Assembly: GCA_003024985.2 (NCBI GenBank)
Contig: PXIH01S0033992.1
DNA length: 11,254 bases
Source of the DNA: Euperipatoides rowelli
Taxonomy: Eukaryota > Onychophora > Udeonychophora > Euonychophora > Peripatopsidae
Direction: 5' to 3' (one strand)
This document shows, in pieces, positions 1 through 6,023 of the stretch (position 1 is the stretch's first letter; every line of letters starts with the position of its first letter). Below the pieces are notes generated by a model, which was given only the letters and a program-made list of their open reading frames with translations, did not search any database and was not told the DNA's origin. A program made the position numbers and the translations under genes.

Positions 1-1050
1 TTTTTTAAAATATTTTTTTTTAACAAACTGTTTGAAACACTAACAGTATTATCCCTTGTATGAGATAAAGGGTTAAATAAAAAATCAAACCTTTAAAAAT
101 AGATAATTTCCTCAAAATATCTAATATACTGTATTTACAAAGAAAAAAACATTATTGATTATACTGTCAGTTTATTTAATAAATTAAATAAGATCTTTTT
201 GTTTTATTCAATCCACTTTATTCACAATTTCTAAAAGATGGAGGTGCATTACCATTTCATTACACTTTCTTTTTCTTTCACACCTGACTTTTAAATAATT
301 ATTTTAAATAATAATAATGATGAAATGTCATCTTGCCTTTGTTTATTTAAGCTAGACAGTAGAAAGAAATTTATTTACTTTATTTATTTCCATTGCTCAA
401 TACGAGCTAGTCAAAATAATTCCAAAGGTTTTATCGTAATCATATATCAGTCAGAAAGTCGGCTATACTAACACTATTAACCAGACTGAGGAAAACCCCG
501 TTCTTTCCTTAAAAGCACCATCCAAAGGAAATTCAAATAAAAGATGAAATTTATTATCTATGGTTTTACTCAACCATTTTTTTTATTCTTGTCTTATTTA
601 AATGTAGATGGCTGTCTCTCATGAAAATTAATATTTGTATTTTTATGGCATAGTTGTAAATCTGTCTCATGGATAATATTAATAAATTTGTTATATTTTT
701 CACTGATGAATCACTTTGTATCATGTTGTGTATACACAAAGGTACCTAGCACCATTAATACAATAGAAGGGGATTACCCACCTTTGATCCCAGACTATGT
801 ATACATTAACACTTTTGAACTTCTTAATATAATTTTAAATTTTGGAACTCTGAATTTAATTTATGCATGGATCCTTTTCAACTTTTCTCATTGGTTTATT
901 CATCAACCAATAAAATGGTGACTGTCTACCCAAAATGTGTGTTTCAGAAAAATTATAATATAAAAGTTGAAACTCTCTATTGTTCGACACATTATACAAT
1001 ATTTATTTGTTTCAAAGATAAACCTATGAATGACTGACTGAGCTGCCTGC
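1..1050. other. AT-rich non-coding sequence
   Basis: No coding region, RNA gene or mobile element is supported here. Stops are frequent in all frames and the sequence is dominated by A/T runs. A 77-codon open stretch at 688-921 (plus) has no recognisable motif, low-complexity composition and no convincing splice signals, so I treat it as chance. An ORF on the opposite strand at 903-1127 is equally unsupported. The stretch could be intron or intergenic sequence. Confidence 0.6.
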
Positions 1051-1052
1051 AG

Positions 1053-1201
1053 AGATCCCAAGTTTTCCACTCTTGAAGCCAAACATGCAGTACAGTACCA
1101 GTAAGTTGAAATTTTGAACTTTTCCATGTTATAATTTTTATCAAAGTCAATCGGCTGTCTCTTATATCAGTTACGGCTTATACTGGAAGCCTCCAAGCTA
1201 A
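1053..1201 (+). CDS. possible exon pair with a 70-nt intron (weak)
   Basis: A 48-nt patch at 1053-1100 is preceded by CTGCCTGCAG, with a CTGAC branch-like motif about 15 nt earlier, and is followed by a strong donor, GTAAGTTG, at 1101. In the phase that leaves two bases at the donor it reads DPKFSTLEAKHAVQY. A good acceptor, GGCTGTCTCTTATATCAG, ends at 1170. Splicing there would add a short tail, YGLYWKPPS, and a TAA at 1199-1201. The intron would be 70 nt, a common insect size. No family is recognised and no upstream exon was found. The evidence is only splice-signal quality and amino-acid composition, so this could easily be chance. Confidence 0.18.
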
Positions 1202-1216
1202 TAGTATTTTAGTCTA

Positions 1217-1483
1217 TTGCTCCATAAAAAGGACATGCCATCCAGAACCAACAGGAATCCATCTTTAATTCAACTGAAGGCGCTGGCTGATAACAGAAGC
1301 AATAGTGGGCATGTCTCTCTAAATATCAGAGAAGTAAATTTGTTAAAACAGAAGTTGGCTGAAGCAAGTCACAATGGTCCTCTACCCTTAACAATCCAAT
1401 TTATCAGCCTGTGGAACCTAAGACCTATTTACACCAAGAATACATCTCATTTAGACTGTTTAAGGCTACCAATTTCTGAATAA
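1217..1483 (+). CDS. unrecognised ORF, possible exon
   Basis: This 88-codon open stretch runs to TAA at 1481-1483. The first in-frame ATG is at 1235; position 1217 itself is TTG. Its composition is richer in G/C and more even than the flanks. It reads as a hydrophilic, basic protein with no transmembrane segment, for example MPSRTNRNPSLIQLKALADN near the start and IREVNLLKQKLAEASHNG in the middle, the latter helix-like. An acceptor-like TATTTTAG ends at 1212, so it could be an exon beginning at 1213. I do not recognise a family. It may be an exon, a decayed transposon fragment or a chance ORF. If the splice proposed to 1171 is right, this ORF is not part of that transcript's coding sequence. 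Confidence 0.22.
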   Translation: MLHKKDMPSRTNRNPSLIQLKALADNRSNSGHVSLNIREVNLLKQKLAEASHNGPLPLTIQFISLWNLRPIYTKNTSHLDCLRLPISE

Positions 1484-1842
1484 TTTACGAACAACAGATA
1501 ATAGTCAACCAGGCCTAATGTGTTCAACTTTTGAAAAAAAAATTCATTTTTTTCTGCTAATTTTTCCAAAATTTTTCTAAGACATCAAATTTTCTGTGCA
1601 TATTTCTGTGTTTATTTTTCAAAAATTAAACCCAGGATCCTTTAAGTTACTCATTTTTATTTCCAATAACTGAAAAATTCAAGAATTCAATTTTTTTTAT
1701 TGTTCAAATTCACCCACTTCTGAGATGAGCATCACAACCAGCCTAGGAAGACGATGATTCCAAGAAATGTCTGCAGCAGACGCAAGTTATTTATTTTTTG
1801 TTTATTGCAATTGTGAGAGATTTAGCCATATACATTTTTTTG
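1484..1842. other. non-coding AT-rich stretch
   Basis: Nothing coding is supported. The stretch contains several T/A runs (for example around 1536-1580 and 1680-1700) and one more GC-balanced patch near 1725-1790 without an ORF or RNA fold that I can defend. Confidence 0.5.
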
Positions 1843-2055
1843 TCATGTTATTATGTCTTGTTCTATAATTGTCCAATCATTAATTTTTATGCCCTTGGGC
1901 GAGCAAGTGTCGAAGTTCACATTTCTTCTTAAGAGAGTACATAAATCAACAGATAAAAGTTCACACATCACATGAAAATAATCCTTAGACACCCAATCGC
2001 TTTGGATTACTATAGAGATAGGTCGATCGAGACAGATTGGAAGCAAGCTTGCCAT
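1843..2055 (-). CDS. unrecognised 70-codon ORF, candidate first exon or small gene
   Basis: The ORF starts at 2055 in the context AGAAAATGGC, with A at -3 and G at +4, a good eukaryotic start context that also resembles a YY1-type AAnATGG core. It runs to TGA at 1843-1845. It begins MASLLPICLDRPISIVIQSD and contains the segments DWVSKDYFHVMCELLSVD and SPKGIKINDWTIIEQD. No signal peptide, transmembrane helix or domain is recognised. It lies in a stretch that keeps CpG dinucleotides, unlike most of the window, and its upstream flank looks promoter-like. I see no strong splice donor inside it, so it would be a complete 70-residue protein or a decayed exon. Chance ORFs of this length are expected here. 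Confidence 0.25.
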   Translation of the reverse strand: MASLLPICLDRPISIVIQSDWVSKDYFHVMCELLSVDLCTLLRRNVNFDTCSPKGIKINDWTIIEQDIIT

Positions 2056-2340
2056 TTTCTAACCTCTGGCCGCAGCTGAGACAGTTCAACTCCGGTAGGA
2101 TCGTAAATAGAAAAACGGTCATAGAATTCTTTGTAGTTGAGTTAGAAACTTCTTTTTTTTTTGTTGAAATCTCACATTCTTCCTCTATAACGACAAATAA
2201 GTGGTTTAATTATCTTTCAGCAAGAGATTTCCAAAACTCGCAATCATTATACCTTATTCATCAATATTTGACAGATTTAAAACAGCGCCACTATAGCAGT
2301 CGAAATTTAGCATGCAAATCGTTACGGTAAGAGTATGACA
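2056..2340 (-). promoter_or_regulatory. CpG-retaining, promoter-like flank
   Basis: By eye, about 13 CpG dinucleotides occur between 1981 and 2330, roughly what base composition predicts, whereas a 700-bp stretch further right has none. On the minus strand the flank includes CAGCTGCGGCC just before the ATG of the 1843-2055 ORF and a TAGTGGCGCTG element near 2282-2293. The overlapping 97-codon plus-strand ORF (2037-2330) is low in complexity and reads like a shadow. I infer an unmethylated regulatory region. The alternative is simply younger sequence, for instance an extension of the neighbouring retroelement. Confidence 0.3.
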
Positions 2341-2491
2341 AAAAAGGGGGTTTTGAATTCTTTAAAATTATGAACTTTAAAATAGTTTTTAAAGAAAAAA
2401 AATACATACGATTATTAAGGACATAAAAAAAAGTAGACTTTAAAAAAATTTATTTTTAGTGATATGATGAGAGAAAAAAATAATATACAAT

Positions 2492-2507
2492 CGCAAGTTT
2501 GCTTGCG
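2492..2507. repeat. perfect hairpin CGCAAG-TTTG-CTTGCG
   Basis: A 6-bp GC-rich stem with a 4-nt loop lies 11 nt beyond the Gag stop codon in the minus-strand direction. Nothing similar is seen nearby. It might be the edge of the truncated retroelement or a structured RNA element, but no function is shown. Confidence 0.4.
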
Positions 2508-2517
2508 GGTTAGTGTA

Positions 2518-3251
2518 TTATGATCTGTGGCTTTCCACATTATTTGACTGGGGTTCACGTGGGGATGTATTGGTTGCATTCCTGGGGCAATTGCATCGTA
2601 TGTGACCAGTTTTCCCACATTGGTGGCACATTATTTGTCTCCTAGGTTTGTGATGGGTGGACACGATTGCAATGCTGTGTTCAAACACCTCATATTGTGA
2701 CTCTTGCCTTCCCGCTTTGTTCCTAAGTCTTTCTAGGACATAGTTCAACTTCAGGTTGTCACTATCTCTGGTCTCCAGGGTAGTAATGAGGAGATTATAG
2801 TTGCCTGGCAGTCCACAAAGCACAATAGCAATTACTTGGTTTTCCTTGACTTCTTCACCAATTGTGCGAAGTCTCTCTATTATCTCTTGGATATGGATTA
2901 TGATTCCATTGATCCATGTGCTGAGTAACTAATGCTGTAGAGTTTTTTTAATAAAAATAAATGGCTAGCTAGTTCTTTATGTTCGTATTTCGACTTTATG
3001 AATTCCCAAAGTTCTTTAGCAGTTTGACAATTGGCTGTATTTATAAGTATTTTGTCATCTAGGGTGAGACAAATGGTGGCTTTGGCACAATGATCCCTCC
3101 CTCTCCAATCATCAGTAATGGGATCAGGAGTGGCACTATCAATGGCACTCCATGTTTTCTCCCGCTGTAGCAGCAGTTGCACTTTTAATCTCCACCAGAA
3201 ATAGTTGCTCCCATCCATTTTTCTGATTTGGTATATTTTGGCATTTTCCAT
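2518..3251 (-). pseudogene. gag: Ty1/copia retrotransposon Gag, frameshifted, pol missing
   Basis: Translated from ATG at 3251, the first frame gives 117 residues. It carries the copia Gag signature: a short leader, then DGSNYFWWRLKVQLLLQRE and W..ID, then DDWRGRDHCAKATICLTLDD and TAKELWEFIKSKYEH, all typical of the UBN2/Gag-pre-like region. The frame stops at 2898-2900. A second frame is open from just before that point with no base gap (HIQEIIERLRTIGEEV, then LCGLPGNYN) and continues to a stop at 2518, so one small indel near 2900-2910 splits one gene. Near its end is a CCHC zinc knuckle, CHQCGKTGHIRCNC (C-X2-C-X4-H-X4-C), followed by a basic Asn/Pro/Arg tail. Gag would package the element RNA into virus-like particles. 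No protease DSG motif, integrase or RT follows on the minus strand, and no LTR pair is evident. It is a truncated, broken copy. Confidence 0.9.
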
Positions 3252-3545
3252 GATATAAACTTTGATGATAAACTTATAATAAAAGGAGGACTAATTAAGC
3301 GATGAAACACGTTATAGGCTGTTGACGTTATGAGCGGTTCAGTCTCATAATCCTGATAAAATATCCGAAGTAATCCTATTCATCTGATAGTTGAAATATG
3401 TGAAACTAATATAATAATCAATCAATGCACAAAATGATGTCAAACAATATATAAATCCAATGCAATAAGTAATCAACTGTCAATCACAAGTATATACAGT
3501 ATAAAATCATTTAATAAGAAACGTTAACACAACCATACAATAAAC

Positions 3546-3555
3546 AAGATGGTGG
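3546..3555 (+). promoter_or_regulatory. YY1/Pho-like core AAGATGGTGG
   Basis: AAGATGGTGG matches the YY1/TISU core at 8 to 9 positions. The ATG here opens only 17 codons on the plus strand, so it is not a gene start. It sits about 300 bp upstream of the minus-strand Gag start, where the 5' LTR or leader of that element would lie. Mammalian L1 uses a similar YY1 site in its 5' UTR. Regulatory use here is inference from the core motif alone. Confidence 0.25.
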
Positions 3556-3559
3556 ACCA

Positions 3560-4560
3560 AGAGAAGCTTGTGCCTGCAAGCCTAGCACCAGTGGTCACAT
3601 GATACAGAAATTGCTATAAAATTGATAAAAGCTGACCCAGTGATGAGGGAAAAACTAATGCATAAGTTACAATAACTATGTTTGGATAAATGCTGACCCA
3701 AACATGAGGGAAAAAATAATGCATAGACAAACAATGGAAAATAATTAAATAAGCTAATCATAACTAATAAGTGGTTATTACATTAATTAAGATATTAAAT
3801 ATGGCAAAACAGATAAATGGAATAATGGTAATGGTATTATAAATATTATCTATATACAGTATTATAAGGTGAATTTAAAGCCAGGTAGTTATGTCAATAT
3901 GATATAAATAGTGACACTTGAAATCATTATCTCTGAACAATCACATCAAAATTGATTATGATTTCTGAGATGTGGGTCTACCAAAAAAGGTAAGGGATGG
4001 GACAAAACCACAATTTCCCAAAGAGTAAGGTCATATAGCCTAGTATTATATTTGTATAAGTTTATAGAAATAAATCAAGATAAATGTGGACTGAAAAAGG
4101 TAAAATGTAGAGTATTTTATAAAGGATGACTTCTGCTGTTGTTAGAAAACTAGTTTCAACATTTTGTAAACCATAGTAATCCTTATAGGAGTCCTTATTT
4201 AAGTAGAATAATTTTCATGGAAAATAGTTTGATATAGCCTAGATATAAATCTTCACATACATTTAATATATACGAAAGAGGGAAAAAACCTTGATTCTGT
4301 TGCTAAAGATGGGCACCAAGAGTCTAGATTGATTTTGTCATTTGAAACAAGATAGTAATAACTTTAAAGTGCAAACAGCTTTCATCCATTAATGACATTA
4401 GGCTTACTCATGCTCAAACCGTGTTCATTTTGGGAAATTATTGATTTGTGAATAAAAATATATCAATTTTGATTTTTTTTTTTTGTCAACAATTTGTTAT
4501 ATCATTTTAAAATAATCAAGTTTGAACATTATCTTTAGTTGCCTGGTAACTCTGTTAACT
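3560..4560. other. gene-free CpG desert
   Basis: No ORF is defensible here. By eye there is no CpG between about 3530 and 4270, although some 16 would be expected from base composition. This suggests old sequence in a genome with germline CpG methylation. Apart from the 41-bp imperfect repeat at 3624-3725, I see only A/T runs (for example T12 at 4473-4484). Part of the left side may belong to the LTR region of the copia element. Confidence 0.5.
3624..3725. repeat. two 41-bp imperfect direct repeats, 61-bp period
   Basis: Units at 3624-3664 and 3685-3725 match at 36 of 41 positions. Both share GATAAA, GCTGACCC, ATGAGGGAAAAA and TAATGCATA in order and with constant spacing. They lie about 370-470 bp upstream of the copia Gag start, where a 5' LTR U3 would be expected for a minus-strand element. 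Repeated enhancer-like units are common in U3 regions. That role is inference; it could equally be a local tandem duplication of intronic sequence. Confidence 0.75.
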
Positions 4561-4576
4561 AAAAAAAAAAAAAAAA
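4561..4576. repeat. A16 homopolymer
   Basis: A run of 16 A sits directly 5' of a 19-mer (4580-4598) that recurs at 5019-5037. Other runs in this zone are T14 at 4637-4650, C10 at 4790-4799 and A14 at 5227-5240. The clustering suggests old retroposon tails or simple slippage. Confidence 0.8.
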
Positions 4577-4579
4577 GAC

Positions 4580-5037
4580 CAGTATAACAAACACATTTCT
4601 CCCCATCTTTAATAGGCTATTTTATTTTATTTAATATTTTTTTTTTTTTTAAGTTTTAAGATTTTTCTCAAGACAGTATATTATTAATCAAAGAATATTA
4701 TATTTACTTTAAAATGTAGTTTTATTTATTAAATAAAGACTAGATATGTTTAGTAATCTTAGAGTTGATAATTCTGCATTTCAACCTATCCCCCCCCCCA
4801 TCTTTCTTTTGAAGATGAAAGCTGATCATTACAAAAATGGACTTATTGTGTTTTTATATAATTTTTAGTACAATTACTGAATTACTGTATTAAAATTCGA
4901 ACGTTTTTAATAATTTTTGAAAAATTTCTGATGGTTGGACCCCACCCAGTTCTAAATCCTCGACTTCTTCAGGATCCTTAGCACTAGAAGACGTTATTAG
5001 GCCTATAAATATCAAGTACAGTATAACAAACACATTT
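4580..5037. repeat. exact 19-bp direct repeat, copies 439 bp apart
   Basis: CAGTATAACAAACACATTT occurs at 4580-4598 and again at 5019-5037. The length is in the range of a retroposon target-site duplication, which would make 4599-5018 an insertion of about 420 bp. That segment has no clean terminal poly(A) and no recognised SINE or LINE body, so a small segmental duplication is as likely. Confidence 0.6.
4890..5002 (-). CDS. candidate terminal exon of a small secreted protein
   Basis: An acceptor, TTGATATTTATAG, ends at 5003 (minus strand). The following 113 nt supply two bases to a split codon, then 36 codons and a TAA at 4890-4892. The product is hydrophilic and acidic: LITSSSAKDPEEVEDLELGG, then VQPSEIFQKLLKTFEF. 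It is richer in CpG and in codon variety than its flanks. The phase fits the donor of the 5298-5373 exon exactly, giving a 62-residue protein with an N-terminal signal peptide and a 295-nt intron. Phase agreement has a one-in-three chance of being coincidental. In the other reading, frame continuity upstream adds a hydrophobic stretch, VNVFVILYLIFIGLITSSSA, which itself looks like a signal peptide but lacks a nearby ATG. No family is recognised. Confidence 0.3.
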
Positions 5038-5297
5038 ACTTTCAATATTATCAAAACATAAAAATTATTAATTATGAAATAAAAATAATATTCAAATATT
5101 ATTGTTAATGCTCTGTTCAATTTTTATTATTATAGTAAAATGTTATTTATTTTCTTTATTTCCAGAAAGTTAGTTATGTTTTGCATCTATTGCATGTGTT
5201 TTTATAATATTAACATTTAGTAATTTAAAAAAAAAAAAAACTATTAATAATATCGAATTATTAGAAATAGAAATCAAAATTTTACTTTTATACTCAC

Positions 5298-5373
5298 CAC
5301 ATGATCTGAAAGGAAATTTAGCTGCTTTTGTTATAATAAATAAACTAGCCACTAGTAAGATTTTGACTAACAT
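5298..5373 (-). CDS. candidate first exon of a secreted protein, NPC2/ML-domain-like start
   Basis: From ATG at 5371-5373 (A at -3), the exon encodes 25 residues and one extra base. It has a Lys at position 4, a hydrophobic core ILLVASLFII, and an Ala-Ala cleavage region near residues 17-18, which together make a classic signal peptide. The mature end reads KFPFRSCG. The Gly codon is split in phase 1 by a strong donor, G|GTGAGTA, at 5297-5291. NPC2 and related MD-2-like lipid-recognition proteins begin the same way, with a signal peptide followed by F-x-x-C-G, and from memory human NPC2 intron 1 interrupts the same Gly codon in phase 1. I did not find the rest of an ML domain on the minus strand down to position 1, so downstream exons would lie outside the window, or the exon joins the acidic 4890-5002 exon instead. 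Confidence 0.4.
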
Positions 5374-5455
5374 CTTAACAATAAGTTGTTAAACTATATG
5401 ATTTCTCATGCACTTCTTTCTTTTGTTAATTTAAATGGCAATAAGCAAGTATTAT

Positions 5456-5581
5456 TTAATAGAGAATTATCCAAGCTGTAACAATTTCACCAACTAATAA
5501 TAAAATCCGAAGTTTGTTTGTCATCCAGTCTTCACCTACAGGCAACTGACCTAGTTCCTGAACAAATGAATTATGGGACAT
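5456..5581 (-). CDS. 41-residue ORF with one predicted membrane helix
   Basis: The ORF runs from ATG at 5579-5581 (A-rich context, AAAATGTCC) to TAA at 5456-5458. The N-terminal half is polar (MSHNSFVQELGQLPVGEDW), followed by a short basic hinge, TNKLR, and a hydrophobic tail, ILLLVGEIVTAWIILY, long enough to cross a membrane once. That is a tail-anchored layout. It lies 83 bp upstream of the candidate signal-peptide exon on the same strand, so it could be an upstream ORF in that transcript or a separate small gene. CCAAT and TATA-like boxes precede it. No homologue is recognised, and ORFs of this length occur by chance in sequence this AT-rich. Confidence 0.25.
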   Translation of the reverse strand: MSHNSFVQELGQLPVGEDWMTNKLRILLLVGEIVTAWIILY

Positions 5582-5717
5582 TTTTATTTTTAAGTATTAT
5601 AATTTTTTCATTTTTATAACTAATTGTGACAATCTGATTTGATTTTCCTTTATGATTGGCCGAATTTGTTTTCTTGGTCAGTGTTACATTTAAAGAATTG
5701 TTTTAAACTAGGTCAGT
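5545..5717. repeat. 12-bp perfect inverted repeat, 149-bp spacer
   Basis: ACTGACCTAGTT at 5545-5556 is the exact reverse complement of AACTAGGTCAGT at 5706-5717. The arms do not extend further and no flanking target duplication is visible, so a MITE is not supported. A match of this length over this distance could occur by chance in an 11-kb window. Confidence 0.4.
5611..5662 (-). promoter_or_regulatory. CCAAT box plus TATA-like element
   Basis: On the minus strand CGGCCAATCA (5653-5662) is a canonical NF-Y type CCAAT box. TATAAAAA (5611-5618) follows about 35 bp downstream. A TATA box there would place initiation close to 5580-5590, at or just before the ATG of the 41-codon ORF and about 210 bp upstream of the signal-peptide exon. 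TATA-like strings are common in this AT-rich sequence, so the CCAAT box carries most of the weight. Confidence 0.3.
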
Positions 5718-5918
5718 AGTATCTTCTATGTACTTAAAATTACTTGCCAAATTTCCATTTTCCTGTCTTAGCCTACATACAGACAACCAGGTATGATAAT
5801 TATAAGATTTCACTGCAAGGTACTTTTTATCTTGGAAAGGAATTTTGGAGACATTTAGTAAATTAATAAAGATACATACACTCACATATACAAAGGGTAA
5901 TTAAAGGTTACTTTTCAG

Positions 5919-6023
5919 AAAATTAATCTTATAGAAATTAAACTGACTGCATATGCTCCCATATTATCACTGAGTAAAGAAACTTATGCTGTGTATGATA
6001 TTGATGAGATGGCCCCCAACTAA
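5919..6023 (+). CDS. candidate 3' terminal exon (weak)
   Basis: A good acceptor, GGTTACTTTTCAG, ends at 5918. After it, 34 codons are open to TAA at 6021-6023, reading KINLIEIKLTAYAPILSL and then SKETYAVYDIDEMAPN. The residue mix looks protein-like and is richer in G/C than the flanks. No domain is recognised and no matching upstream donor was identified. Length alone gives no support, so this rests on the acceptor and composition. Confidence 0.18.
   Translation, partial: KINLIEIKLTAYAPILSLSKETYAVYDIDEMAPN

Noticed and set aside
688-921. 77-codon plus-strand ORF
   Set aside because: Hydrophobic, Ile/Leu/Asn-rich text from AT-rich DNA, no motif, no splice signals, length expected by chance.
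903-1127. 74-codon minus-strand ORF with several Cys
   Set aside because: No zinc-finger spacing or other motif, and it overlaps the better plus-strand splice signals.
2037-2330. 97-codon plus-strand ORF
   Set aside because: Includes a poly-Phe stretch from a T run and no domain. Better explained as a shadow of the CpG-retaining flank.
2415-2618. 67-codon minus-strand ORF
   Set aside because: Out-of-frame shadow of the Gag zinc-knuckle region; the true frame carries the CCHC motif.
3252-3420. Primer-binding site or LTR end upstream of Gag
   Set aside because: Weak partial matches to a half-tRNA-Met type site and a 7-bp inverted repeat (TTATGAG/CTCATAA near 3329-3351) were seen, but no LTR pair confirms a boundary.
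4210-4345. 41-codon plus-strand open stretch ending near 4345
   Set aside because: Lies in the CpG desert, no splice support beyond a minimal AG, length unremarkable.
5170-5297. Continuation of the signal-peptide ORF past the donor
   Set aside because: Residues after the GTGAGTA donor are low-complexity Ile/Asn/Phe text from intron-like DNA; splicing at 5297 is more plausible.
5545-5717. MITE bounded by the 12-bp inverted repeat
   Set aside because: Arms are short and internal to other candidate features, with no flanking TA or longer target duplication.
5703-5885. 60-codon minus-strand ORF
   Set aside because: No recognised motif, no strong splice signals. It may be part of an exon but I cannot support it.
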